Assembly (NCBI GenBank): GCA_025175895.1
Contig: CM046003.1
Location: 50,958,335 to 51,022,334, forward strand
From: Wurfbainia villosa
Lineage: Eukaryota; Streptophyta; Magnoliopsida; Zingiberales; Zingiberaceae
Length of the DNA stretch: 64,000 bases
Direction: 5' to 3'
Part shown: in pieces, positions 12,360 through 23,704 of the stretch
Layout of the letters: each line of letters starts with the position of its first letter
How positions within the stretch are numbered: position 1 is the stretch's first letter
Made by a program: the position numbers and the translations under genes
Notes under the pieces: model-generated
Database searches by the model: none
What the model saw: only the letters and a program-made list of their open reading frames with translations
Told to the model about the DNA's origin: nothing

Positions 12360-14215
12360 TCGCCAGAAATGGTGTTTTTCTAGAAAGGGAATTTATTTCT
12401 AGAAAGGCTAGTAGGAGTAAAATTGATCTTAAAGAAGTTCAAGATACACAAAATAACATTGATGCCTTAATGCAACAAGAACATACACCACAAGGTGATG
12501 AGCATTATGAATCAAGGTCATCACAAGGAGTTGTGGTATAACCTATTCAAGTAGACCAAGCTCTGCGCAGGTCTGATAGGATACGTCGTTAACTCGAGAG
12601 ATATTCTTTTCTCTTGGATGACAACGATTGTGTAATGCTTGATGAGCCAACATCCTATCAGAAAGCTATAATGAGCCCAGATTCTAAAAAATGACTTGAG
12701 GCCATAAGATCTGAAATGGAATCCATATACACTAACCAAGTATGGGCTTTGGTTGATCCACCTGAAGGGGTCAAACCCATTGGGTGTAAGTGGATCTTTA
12801 GGAGAAAGACTGACATGAATGGCAATGTGCATATCTATAAAGGGTGATTGGTAGCAAAAGGATTCAAGCAGATTCATGGTATTGACTATGATGAAATATT
12901 TTCTCCAGTTGCGATGCTCAAATCCATTCGGATCATGCTTGCTATTGCTGCTTACTATGACTATGAAATATGATAGATGAATGTCAAAACTATATTTCTT
13001 AACAGAAATCTACTCTAGGATGTGTATATGACACAGCCTAAGGGTTTTGTCAATCCAAATAATACTGGAAAGGTTTGTAAGTTGCATAAGTCCATTTATG
13101 GTTTAAAGCAAGCTTCTAGAAGCTGGAATCTTCGATTTGATGATGCGATCAAAACGTTTGATTTTATTAAGAACAAAGATGAACCTTGTGTCTACAAGAA
13201 GACTAGTGGGAGCACAATTGTTTTCCTCATTTTGTATATAAATGACATCCTACTCATTGGAAATGATATCCCTATGTTGGAGTCTGTGAAGACTTGGCTT
13301 GGAAATTATTTCTCAATGAAGGACTTAGGTGAAGCAGTCTATATTCTTGGCATCAAGATCTATAGGGATAGATCTAGGAGATTGCTTGGCCTGAGTCAGA
13401 GTACATATATTGACAAGGTGCTTAAGTGTTTTGCCATGCAAAATTCCAAGAAGAGATTTTTGCCAATATCACACGGTGTAAGTCTTTCGAAGACTCAATG
13501 TCCCTCTTATGTGGAAGAGAAGCAATGCATGGATCAGATCCTTTATGCATTTGCTATAGGATCTATCATATACGCCATGATTTGTACTCGCCCCGATGTC
13601 TCGTATGCTTTGAGCATGATAAGTAGGTACCAGTCATATCCCGGTGAGTGTCACTGGACAGCAGTCAAGAATAATTTTAAGTACTTGAGAAGGACGAAAG
13701 AATATTTCTTGATCTTTGGAGGTGATGAGGAGTTGTAAAGGGTTACAACGATGCAAACTTCCAAACCGACAGAGATGATTCGCGATCGCAGTCAGGGTAT
13801 GTATTTTTTTTGAATGGTGGTGCTATGAGCTGAAAGAGTTCGAAGCAGGACACAATCACAGATTCTACAACATAAGCAGAGTACATTGCAGCATCTGATG
13901 CAGCAAAGGAGGCTGTTTGGATCAGGAAGTTCATTGCTGAACTTGGGGTGGTTCCTAACATAGCAGATCCTATAGCCCTCTATTGTGACAACAATGGGGC
14001 TATTACTCAGGCTAAGGAACATCGCTCTCATCAGAGGACCAAACACATACTACGACGGTTTCATCTCATTCGAGAGATCATCGATTGAGGAGATATGAGA
14101 ATATGCAGAGTAGATTCTGATGCTAACATTGCGGATCCCTTGACCAAGGCTTTGGCACAGAGAAAGCATGATGGTCATACCAGATCACTGGGTATGAGAT
14201 ATTACAGTGATTAAC
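12360..14215 (+). pseudogene. Copia-A reverse transcriptase and RNase H (pseudogene, 3' half)
   Basis: This continues the Copia-A polyprotein after Gypsy-B. It shows a linker, then RT (WALVDPPEGVKPIGCKWIF near 12745, SPVAMLKSIRIMLAIAAYYD near 12905, IYGLKQASRSWNLRFD near 13095), then RNase H to about 14215. An open stretch of about 238 codons (13022-13738) survives. The catalytic YVDD box reads YIND at 13235-13246, so one catalytic Asp is lost. Stops interrupt the frame near 12540, 12590, 12690, 12845, 12975 and 13736. The RNase H part (TEAEYIAASDAAKE-like near 13860-13920, DNNGAITQAKE near 13990, ADPLTKAL near 14130) is also broken. Confidence 0.9.
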
Positions 14216-14223
14216 ACTAGTGC

Positions 14224-14234
14224 TAGTGGGAGAT
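14224..14234 (+). other. Copia-A polypurine tract
   Basis: The purine run AGTGGGAGA directly precedes the 3' LTR start TGTTAGTATGAG, as expected for the plus-strand primer. Confidence 0.75.
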
Positions 14235-16062
14235 TGTTAGTATGAGCCCTTAGTGCTAATTATGAGATAATTGGAGAGGGAAACTTTTGTATCATATCTT
14301 ATATTAATATAGACAAACATTGGTTATTATATTTACTTTATGCATGTGCTAGCTAAATAAATATAATAATGCCCTTGAATAGTAGGTTCTAATCTACAGT
14401 ATATCAATTGGTAGAATTGATTATGAGAAGCTATAGAGAACACTATTCTTAATATTCCTAGTCAAGTATTAATAGACAAGGGCAATATTAATATATTGAG
14501 ACTAGCATGTAGGTCAATGGATGACTTGATCTCACAAGTCATGGATATGAGATATCATATTGACACGTGAGTATATATATTGGAGAATATATATACTAAA
14601 TTGACCTGCCATGAGAAAGTGTCATGGATCATTATATGAGTGTCATATACTTTTTCATGTGACTATTGGTATGAATAGTCCTTAGACCTGAAGTCACTAC
14701 GATTCCCTACATAAGGAGTTATGTACTTTGGTATCGTCTAACGTCACACCGTAACAGGGTGCACTATAACGGCGATCACTGAGTATGTAATGAATTATGC
14801 AGAGAGATGTGAGCGATATAGATGGGATTTATCCCTCCTATATGACGGGAGTGATATCTTTGGCCTCTTGATAGAGTATGACCACGAAATACATGGTCAT
14901 GCTCAAATGAGTCAATATGAGATATTGAGCTCATTTGTTTGAGTGAGTCTACTTGGGGATCAAGAAACATAAAGATCGATAAGGGAATGACACGGTCTAT
15001 GCCTCATTAATCGATCTAAGGTATCAAGGATAGGACACTGTCATACATGATAATGGTCACGGAAAAGTTGTCGAATCTCGACTATCTTATAGCTTGGATA
15101 GCAATGATATATTGCTAGATGCTGCTCATTGCTTATGTATCTAAAATGATTTTAGATACATTGCCAACGTTACAAGATCCTATTGGGTCACACACAAATG
15201 ACATTCTATTTTGGAGATGATTTCTTTTAGTTGGACTAAAAGAACAATTGAGTATATGGCCAAGACTTGAGTTAGACTCAAGTTGAACCATGGAAATTGA
15301 TTCATCATCATCATGCATGATTAATGTGAATAATCATGCATATGAATACCAAGGGTCTTGGTATTCATGATGAGGAGAAAGGTTTGTGCATTTAAAAGCT
15401 AAATAGGATTTGGCTTAAATGACTTTCAATGTGATAAAGCTAAATTGGATTTAGCTTGATAAAGCTAAATAGGATTTGACTTAAATGACTTTTAACATGA
15501 TAAAGCTAAATTGGATTTGGCTTGATAAAGCAAAATAGGATTTGGCTTGATAAAGCAAAATAGGATTTGGCTTAAATGGCTTTCAACGTGAAAAGCAAAA
15601 TTAGATTTGGCTTGAAGAGATTTTATAAAGAGAATGGGTGGCTTTGTGTTGTGGGGGCGTGCATAATTTTTCCTAGAAGTGTTCTAATGTGCAAAGCAAG
15701 GAAAGCCAAGAGAAAGAGTTCTCTCCTTCCCTCCCCTTCTCTCCTTCTCTCTTCTAAGTGGTCTTGGTGTTTTGCTAGAGTTGCTAGCACAACGTTACTC
15801 CAAAACTGCTGAGTGTCAGTATGGATACCTTAGAGATACGATTATTCTTACCGTATTGAGATCCAACAACATTTGGATTCACAGGATAGCGAAGGGCACG
15901 CACCGAAAGTATATCTCTTCTTCCAGATAAGATTAATAAAACAATTTTTATATTTTTGCATGGATCTCTAGAGGGATCTGGGTTTTATTATTGTTTCCGC
16001 TGTAGTTGTGCGAAATATTTGCCCGCGATGTTATGAACATCAAAGATCCGAATTTTTCAACA
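14235..16062 (+). mobile_element. Copia-A 3' LTR
   Basis: The LTR starts TGTTAGTATGAGCCC after the polypurine tract and ends TTTTTCAACA, where a different copia RNase H frame begins. Its length is about 1.83 kb. It contains a tandem array (15391-15622) and a TATA-like ttttataaagag near 15624, followed by a pyrimidine-rich leader. The matching 5' LTR is not in the window; it should lie to the left, beyond the CACTA end at 1-328. Confidence 0.8.
15391..15622 (+). repeat. Tandem repeat in the U3 of the Copia-A 3' LTR
   Basis: About seven imperfect copies of a roughly 22-40 bp unit built on aaagctaaataggatttggctt, some followed by aaatgactttcaacgt. The array lies just upstream of a TATA-like element (15624), the usual place for LTR enhancer repeats. 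Confidence 0.75.
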
Positions 16063-16420
16063 CATTGCTCGGTCAACTATGGAATCATAGTTTATAACAC
16101 TAGACAAAGTAGCTGAAGAAACTGAATGGCTGCAAAATTTCTTGGAAGATATTTCGAGCTGGACGAAATTTGTGTCCGTCATACTTATACACTGTGATAG
16201 TCAATCAGTGATTAGAATGGCACAGAGTAGTATGTATAATAGTAAGTCACGATATATATGTCGTAGACACAATACCATTAGACAGTTGATCTCGAATGGA
16301 ATAATTGCAATCAACTATGTCAAGTCCAAAGATAATTTGGCAGATCCTCTTACGAAGGGGCTAAATCGAGATCAAATATACTCCTCATCAAGAGGAATGA
16401 GATTAAAAATCTATAACTAA
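16063..16420 (+). pseudogene. Copia-C RNase H, C-terminal fragment
   Basis: The end of a second copia polyprotein. From 16063 a frame reads IARSTMES, a stop, then FITLDKVAEETEWLQNFLED. The open stretch 16142-16420 follows with CDSQSVIRMAQ, RHNTIRQLISNGIIAINYV and DNLADPLTKGLNRDQ, all conserved at the C-terminus of copia RNase H. It differs clearly from the Angela-like RNase H of Copia-A and Copia-E and resembles the Ivana/Tork-type proteins (lineage uncertain). The frame starts abruptly at the end of the Copia-A LTR, so Copia-A inserted into it; the N-terminal part lies left of the window. Confidence 0.85.
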
Positions 16421-16973
16421 AATGAATATAGCAGTAAACCAACTTTATTGACTGGAGATCTCAAGATCTTGGTTCAATAGGACAACGAAGTTACAGAAGT
16501 TGTGTTACAATACACGAGATATATTATCTCTATCCCAATCCTAGGATGAACATTTGTTGTCCTACCATATGTAGTGAGGTTAAGCTTATGCTTTTAATGA
16601 TTTATATACCTTTATAAGGTGGAGTATGGTAGGATACTCTTGATAGAAGTGTCACCTATGATAGTGTGAAGACAGATAGCTTCAATGAAATACTCTTGAA
16701 TCCAAGATGGTATCCATGGCCAAAATGAAACAAACCATGAAAACCAAAAGTAGGTAAGATAAGTCTTTGTGTTGGTGTTATTATCTTAGTATACATAAAC
16801 AATTGAGCAGTTCAAGACATCACGTTCACTGCGTAGCCTAGTATGCTCGATAGCATTCTACTACGGAAGGTTCAAAGCCACAAGCTACCTCTCCCGATGC
16901 ATTGACTTATCGATTGGACTCTTGTAAAGTGTCAGCATGCATTCATGCATTAATTTCCATTCATGTGAGGGAT
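16421..16973 (+). other. Copia-C 3' untranslated region
   Basis: Non-coding stretch between the RNase H stop and the 3' LTR. It ends in the purine-rich atgtgaggga, a probable polypurine tract. Nothing else was recognised. Confidence 0.6.
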
Positions 16974-17780
16974 TGTTGAATATTGGGTGGCCAATACGAT
17001 TTTACAAGGAAAAATCGAGGTGCCATCAATTGATGAAAATCTGAATTGACTTCAAAATCGAAATCTATATTTCGCGTAGATGAATCTAGACTATTAATTT
17101 GCTCAAAACTGATTACGGGTGAATGAGAAATTAATTATTTAAAGTCAACCCAAAATAACATTAATTGCATATTAATGTTATAAAAGGAAGTAGCTGGGGA
17201 ATAGTCCCACATCGAAAATTCCAAAGGGGATTTGCTTCCTTATATGTGTTGTTGTGTTAATAAAATTAATACAAAAAGCACAGATGCTCTCTTCTAACGG
17301 GCGAGCAAGTGCTAGCACCTACAAGCCTATGGCCCGCCATGCACATACGCACACAATGAGCCCTTTGTTAGCATACTTTGCACTTCGTGCGTACGCATCA
17401 TCGCGAGGAGCACTGAGGAGCTTAAATTTATGCTCCAAATGGCGTGGCAATGTCTATGTGACACTCAGGTGATGTGGTGTGCCTATGTGACACTTGGTTG
17501 GGGACAGAGAGAGATGATTGAGATACTGACTGGGCAGGCAGATGGTAACCGTTGGATTGAAGAGGGATGATTGATCGCAAATGACGTGATCTGGAGCATT
17601 GATCACAAAGAGTCGTGATCTGATCGTTGGTGATGAAGGTTGATCTGGAGAGTTGATCAAGTGGATCGTTGCATCCAGATCTGATAGCTAAGATCAAAGG
17701 GCTATCTGAAGGGTTACAACCCTCCAAATTGAATGTCTCAGATGCATCCTGATCAAAGGATACAACCAATCACCAAAGAG
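16974..17780 (+). mobile_element. Copia-C 3' LTR, left part
   Basis: The LTR starts TGTTGAATATTGGG just after the purine tract. It has a TATA-like ttataaaagg near 17189, followed by the tagtcccacatcg motif common near the promoter of such LTRs. It is interrupted at 17781 by SIRE-D and resumes after 29471, ending near 29797-29800 (ATCAACTCACAACA). The rejoined length would be about 1.14 kb. Confidence 0.72.
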
Positions 17781-17785
17781 TACAT
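17781..17785. repeat. Target-site duplication of SIRE-D, left copy (tacat)
   Basis: tacat directly precedes the LTR start and recurs at 29467-29471 directly after the truncated downstream LTR. This pairs two LTR fragments almost 12 kb apart. Confidence 0.8.
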
Positions 17786-17884
17786 TATTGGTGCAATCGG
17801 CTCAGGTCACGATTGACCAGGACTCGAGTTTGACTCGAGTGATGTTTTGATGTTCGACAAAAACATATGACAATATGATTGTCA

Positions 17885-18370
17885 TGGGAAAGTCCAAGTC
17901 ATGGGTACTTGGCATGGAAAGTTCAAGTGAGACACTTGGCATTTGAAAAAGTCCAAGTCTTGAGTACTTGGCATGTAAAGTCCAAGCATGGGTCTTGGCA
18001 AGGAAAGTCCAAGCATGGGTGTTGGCAAGGAAAAATCCAAGCATGGGTCTTGGCAATGGAAAGTCCAAGCTTGAGTCTTAGCATTTGAGAAGTCCAAAGG
18101 GTTTGATATTGGCGGCGTAAAGTCCAAGCGGGAGTCTTGACAGCATAAGTCCAATGGTTGGTGGCGTAAAGTCCAAGCGGAGTCTTGGCGGCGTAAGTCC
18201 AAGCATGAGTCTTGGCAATGGAAAGTCCAAGCTTAAGTCTTGGAATTTGAGAAGTCCAAGGGGTTTGATATTGGCGGCGTAAAGTCCAAGCGGGAGTCTT
18301 GGCAGCATAAATCCAATGGTTGGCGGCGTAAAGTCCAAGCGGAGTCTTGGCGGCGGAAGTCCAATGTGCC
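17885..18370 (+). repeat. GTCCAAGC minisatellite in the SIRE-D LTR
   Basis: More than fifteen imperfect units of about 25-35 bp built from gtccaagc and gtcttggc. A higher-order duplication of about 160 bp is visible (18045-18205 against 18205-18365). Long frames through it, on both strands, are repeat artefacts. Confidence 0.85.
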
Positions 18371-18577
18371 TTGGCGATGTAGACACCGTTAGCATGACAT
18401 AGCCGATGGAAGCACCTGAAGACTAGAGCAATGGCTGAACAAGTCATGGATGACTTGGAGGGATTCGAGAGGCGTGAGGATGATGGAGGTGGCTAGAAGG
18501 CTTAGGTCTAGGCTAAGGGTGGTCTAGCAAGTATGGGGGAACCATACTTGGGCTAAAACCTCATATTTGAGGTGTGC

Positions 18578-18911
18578 CAGTCGACTGGTGTCATGTAGCA
18601 GTCGACTGGTAAGAGTCAACTAGGGTTTGGGAAGTGGAGCCTAGCATCATTGCTAGAGATGGGCAATGATCGATGGATGAGAGCAATGATCCGATCATGT
18701 GATCGATCCGATCGATGATAGGTGTTTCGGCCACAGAATGGAGTCTCACTCGACCGCTGCGGTTAGCAGTCAAGTGATGGCTTGATCAGTCGACTGATGG
18801 TCATAATCAGTCGACTGATGATGGATTCGTTGGATTTTTCCAGCGTGGATCTAGCCGTTGTCTCACGACAACAGTGGCATCAGTCGACTGATGGTCCCGA
18901 GCAGTCGACTA
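18578..18911. promoter_or_regulatory. Three pairs of CAGTCGACTG palindromes in the SIRE-D LTR
   Basis: Copies start at 18578 and 18599, 18787 and 18808, and 18881 and 18902 (the last has one mismatch). Each pair is spaced exactly 21 bp, two helical turns. They lie upstream of the TATA-like element, as dimeric transcription-factor sites would. The function is inferred. Confidence 0.55.
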
Positions 18912-19435
18912 ATTGGCGTTTTCTAGCCCAGGTAGAAGCTTTAAAAGGAGCTCGTTGAGGAGGAAAATGCTAAGTTTTCTTGAGGGCTTTTGGGGCGATT
19001 TGCTGCTGCAAATCAGGGTCTCCAAGTTGATTTCAAGCAACCAAGCGATCAAGCATTCAAAGAGCAATTGTAAAGTAGTTTTCTTTACTTGCATTGTATT
19101 TCAATATTGTAATTGCTTGTATCCATTTCTTATTGTTGTAAGAATAGTCTATATGAGGTTGCTCCGCCTCCGGATTGTTCTGAGAAGGAGTGTTTATTAG
19201 TGGTTGCGTGTGCATCACTAGAGCTCGTTGAGCTCAACCGTGGAGTAGGAACCTTGAGGTTTCGAACCACGTTATATTCTTGTGTTCTTGTGTGATTGTT
19301 TATTTCGCTACTTTTATTATTATCTATATTCCGCTGCGCTAACAAAGTTTGTAGACGAACACGCGAACCAATTCCATCGTACGAGCACACCGCTATTCAC
19401 CCCCCCCCCTCTAGCGTTCCAACGATCCCCTACAA

Positions 19436-19449
19436 TTGGTTTCAGAGTC
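19436..19449 (+). other. SIRE-D primer-binding site, decayed
   Basis: TTGGTTTCAGAGTC follows the LTR end by one base. It differs from the standard TTGGTATCAGAGC by two changes. Confidence 0.7.
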
Positions 19450-19498
19450 AGGTTCTTTTACGGACTAACCGTCGGGAGCTAAAGAAGCTAGAGGGAAG

Positions 19499-20177
19499 AT
19501 GGAATTCCAAGACAAGCTTGGATGGGACATCAACACTCCACCACCATACGACCGAGAAGATTTTTCGACGTGGAGAGAAAGAATGGAGACATTCTTAATG
19601 ATGGATATAGAGAATTGGTTCATCCTTGTAGAAGGCTTTGAACCCCCTCGGGATAAGAAGGGAAATGTCTTGAAGTTGAAGAAGTGGACACAAGAGCAAT
19701 GTCTCAAGTTCAAGACCGAAGTTAAGGTAACAAAGCTTTTAGAAGATTTGATACCTAATGACATTTTGTCTAGCTTAGGTGAATTTCAAGATGCCAAGGA
19801 GCTATGGGACAAATTGACCAAGTTCCATGAGAAGTCTCACTTGGCACAAGTAGAAGAAGAAGAATCTTCATCGTCTCAAGAAGAGGAAGAAGTCGAGGAA
19901 GAATCATCATCATCCTCACAAGCGAGTGAGGACTCGTAAGTTGAAAAGGAATCAATTTCTGGATCGATGGAAGAAGAGGAGACCTCCACCTCTAGGATTG
20001 AGGGTGAGGAGATTAGAGCATCTACACCTGAGCAATCTCAAGAAGAACCATCCACATCCGGTCGAGAAGAAGCTCAAAATTCTACCATTGACCTAGGTAA
20101 CTCAAGCATTTCGGTTCAAAATAAAATCCATATAATTTACTTTGAGTGTAGAGAAACCGGACATTATAAGAGCAAGT
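19499..20177 (+). pseudogene. SIRE-D gag (internally shortened, interrupted)
   Basis: The frame starts at ATG 19499 and encodes a copia gag of the DUF4219/UBN2 type (DREDFSTWRERMETFLM; FILVEGFEPPRDKKGN; GEFQDAKELWDKLTKFHE). Straight after KFHEKSHLA it jumps to an acidic Ser/Glu-rich linker. Compared with the 310-residue TRG-I gag (38657-39589), the middle of the UBN2 domain (about 130 residues) is missing. A stop lies at 19937. A zinc-knuckle start (FECRETGHYKSK) is cut at 20177 by Copia-E. No SIRE-D pol is present downstream, so it was deleted. Confidence 0.82.
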
Positions 20178-22414
20178 TGTTAGTGATATATGAGAGATGT
20201 CCTAAGGCAATCACCTTATGTTTGAACCATTTATATGATAAATGAAGATTCACTATTTGAGTATACATGTTTTCATGTATTTAATTAGATCTTAAACTCA
20301 TTTACTGAATGTCCACGATACGATTCACAGCATGAGAGAATTTGTGATTGGATCACAACTAGTGAGTATCTCTACATGTGTAATTGTGATGTATCGGAAT
20401 TATCCCTAGTCGATGAATTGATGGATTTGGACACCATTGATTCTGTCGAGACTAGCACGAGGTATACTCCTTGGTGTATTCAAGCAGTTGATTCTCACTG
20501 ACTGGAGACATTGTGATGTCCGGAGTTAATCGTGGATGCTAGTTATGGTAACTAGTTCATTAGAGTGACCAGCTGTAGGACTTCATATGGTTCTCTGCAT
20601 ATATAGATATGTCAATGAAGTTCTTACTGCAGCTTAAGTGCGATGTTCCTTTGACTTGCGGTATTCAAGTCATCTTGATCATAAAGACGTATGCTTTGAC
20701 ATCTTAAGCAAGCATCTCTAAGGAGATGTGGACCCGGGATGATTGGGTATAAGTCGAAGTGATCGAAGGTGTTTGAATAGCCTATAAAGGATTCACCACT
20801 CCTTACGAGGAGATGTATACCCATGACCTCTCGTCGGATTATTACTAAAGATTTTGGCCAAAACATTACATGTTTAGAGTAAGGTACTCTTCGATACATG
20901 TGCAGTAACTAGAATCCGTAGGACGAGGAAATGATACTTAGGCTAGGTGTGACGTAGTCAACCTAGTGGGAACTGACACTATAGACCATGTCCTGAACCA
21001 AGAGAGTATAAGATGAGTGAAGGGAATGGAGCACGATTCATTCGAGCTGCTGAAGGGGTTTCAGAAATAGTTCTGGATCAACCGTTGATCTTTTCGGTTA
21101 ATTGGGGATCATGATATACTACTAGGTGTCACTCATGATCGTTCTATAATTAATGGTTAATTATAGACGACCAACATAAATCGAGAACCTATTTGGTCAC
21201 ACACACAACGAGCGTAATCCGAAGGATTTAAAACAAGCTTGAGAATGAGATTCTCAGACCGAGAGAAACTAGGTTTGGTTGGACCAAACAATGAAGCGAG
21301 CATGAAATCATTTCAGTCGCAATGGAAGCGTGGATGGGTCGTGTCTTATGAAGACATGATGGATGAACCAAATTGGTTTGGTTCTAATCCAATGGAGGAG
21401 AATAAACCAAAGGGGTTTGGTTTGTTTTAAACGAATGAACCAAAGTTGGTTTGGTTCGTTTTAACTTAAAATAGACCAACATTGTTTGGTTTATTTTAAC
21501 TTAAATTAATGGAGCGGGTTAACGGGCTTTTGGTTATGATCCGATAACCATTAAGAGAATTTGTTCTCTATAAAATAGGGCTTAAGGGTTTTGTTAAGCC
21601 CTAATCCAAAATCCTTGCAACCCTAATTGTTGCCGCCCACTTCTCCTTGGTGTAGTCGGCGCCCTCCCCTTGTCGCCGCCCACCACCACCCAAGCTCCCT
21701 TGCCGGCGTCCAGCAGCTGCCGTCCTCTCCCCTTGCCGGCGTAGAGCTGCTGCCGAAGGAGCTTCGGTGATCTCCTTTGGGTTCGGCAACAAGGTGAGCT
21801 TCAACCTTCCTTATTTGGCTGACCCATATTTCTCCACCAAAGCTGTCCAATTTTTTGGACAGCTTGTTTCCCTCTTGTCGGAGCGTCATTTAGATGATGT
21901 TTGGAGCTCCGACAGCGGTAGCCTTGCCGGGGATTCGATCTCCGATAATCCTCATAGGTGGAGGACGAAGGATTCGTCAAACGGTTGACGAATACCTCTC
22001 CAGAGAAGCGAGTTTTTGAGGACTCATTTTGGATCCGAATTTTGATTCGGATCGTGATTTTCTCTCGATCACATCGTCTTCAACACGAGGCTAGTAACCC
22101 GTATGAAGACGAGGCTCGTGACTTTGTGAAGTCATCCCGAAGATACTCAGCGTTGATACGGATAGAGGCAATTCTAGCGAGGATCGCTCCGGTTGATGCC
22201 TTTCCCACTACACGTGATATGTCAGGTATACATAGTATAAATTTTCTTTTATTGCAAAATTTGAAATTGCAATTATGTCTACACATATTGTACTATGCAT
22301 GCGTGTGGTGTGTGTGTTGTAATAAATTAGATTTATTATTTTATTCCTTCTGTTATGCACAAGTTTACGAAACATGTTCGAACACACACTCGCCGCGGTG
22401 TCGGAAACCCAACA
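20178..22414 (+). mobile_element. Copia-E 5' LTR
   Basis: A 2.24-kb LTR from TGTTAGTGATATATG to GGAAACCCAACA. The first 710 bp are repeated at 28298-29007 with about twenty differences counted by eye. A TATA box (ctataaaata, 21568) lies before a GC-richer leader (21600-22200). It inserted into the zinc-knuckle codons of SIRE-D gag. Confidence 0.88.
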
Positions 22415-22415
22415 G

Positions 22416-22429
22416 TGGTATCAGAGCCC
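22416..22429 (+). other. Copia-E primer-binding site
   Basis: TGGTATCAGAGCCC begins one base after the LTR end and matches the plant initiator Met-tRNA 3' end. Confidence 0.9.
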
Positions 22430-23704
22430 AGGTTATGTTTCGACATAATCGTAAAATTGTTTTGCGATAGTCATAATGATATTTCTGGAAATTTTCTACT
22501 TTTGGAAAGTTAGAAGTATTTATGGAATTTTTTTTAATTTTGAAAAGTCTAGAAGTATTTATGGAAATCTTCTACTTTTGGAAAGTTGGAAGTATTTATG
22601 GAAATTGATATTTTCCATAAATAAAATATTTGATTAGATTTTGGAAAAAAATTTCCTAATTTAATCATGATTTGATTTGGGAAATCAAATCTTAAAATAT
22701 TTTATTTTCATAAGTAGTTTTGATGATTTAGGAAATTAGTTTCCTAAATTGACTTTCCTTAATCAACTATTTCCACAAATAAAATATGTGATTAGATTTG
22801 AAAATTTATTTCCTAATTTAATCATGATTTGATTTGGAGAATCAAATCTTAAACATATTTTATTTCTATAAATAGTTATAACATATAAGGAAATTTTGTA
22901 CATGACATAATTGTATGTCATGTAATTGCATTAGATGCATATCATTATGTCATGCGCGTTGTGACATGTAGATGTATGTCATGTATGTTATGTCATGTAG
23001 ATAATAGTTATTTGCATGCAAAGAGGATGAGACATAAAAATCCTAACTCAATATTAAAGCCTACACCTTCCATTAATATGGTTAGAACTAGAGTTCCGTT
23101 TCTTGTTTGGGTTGTTGGACTCTCTCCAAACCCGGCTCGAACCCGAACATGTTCAAACCATGGAATAGTTTAATACTAATATGATAAGAGTCAGAGGTCA
23201 ATCGTTAGCTTTGGTTGTTGGACTCTCTCCAAGCCGGGCTAATTGGTTGAATGCACTCTAACCATATTAAAACTATTTCTCGATTAATGGGTTGGCTTTA
23301 ACCTGGAGCATCGGCTTGTTGGACTCTCTCCAAGGTCGATGTAAAGGGAGGTGAAGTTGGGTGCTATGCATATGATGCATACTTGTTAATGTGTTAACAA
23401 CCCGATGTATGTGTGAACATTCAATTAGTTGATAGCACATTGTGATAGTTGCATATACGTGATATACAATCGATATATTTGATACCTACCATCGTAGTTA
23501 TGAATGACTTGTTAGACTCTCTCCAAGGTTGTTCATATCTATGATGGATATCAGCCCATTCGGAGATGGACCTACGATCTTCCGAAGTGATTTTGGGGTT
23601 TTGAAATTCGCAAAATGAATGGGATTTATGAATGTATATTGATGCATTTTAAAATCATTTTTTCATATATGCTCGTTTTGTATTTCTAGGTTAATCGATT
23701 GATA
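22430..23704 (+). other. Copia-E 5' leader with internal repeats
   Basis: About 1.3 kb without a coding frame. 22470-22620 contains duplicated blocks around tctacttttggaaagtt, and 22615-22700 is repeated at 22775-22870. Four copies of the hairpin motif TTGGACTCTCTCCAA lie at 23115, 23218, 23319 and 23512 (one mismatch in the last). Placed between primer site and gag, they are candidates for RNA packaging or dimerisation signals. Confidence 0.65.

Larger units (their letters stand above)
17786..19434 (+). mobile_element. SIRE-D 5' LTR
   Basis: A 1.65-kb LTR. It begins TATTGGTGCAATCGG (the expected TG has become TA) and ends CGATCCCCTACA, followed by a decayed primer site. It holds an array of GTCCAAGC-type repeats (17885-18370), three pairs of CAGTCGACTG palindromes (18578-18911) and a TATA-like tttaaaagg near 18942. 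A C-rich run precedes the end. The last 270 bp are repeated at 29197-29466, which identifies the 3' LTR remnant. Confidence 0.82.

Noticed and set aside
17885..18370. Regular short repeats reminiscent of a CRISPR array
   Set aside because: Units and spacers are not distinct, repeats are imperfect and the setting is a plant LTR.
17802..18447. Overlapping Trp/Leu-rich frames of up to 174 codons on both strands
   Set aside because: They are translations of the GTCCAAGC minisatellite in an LTR.
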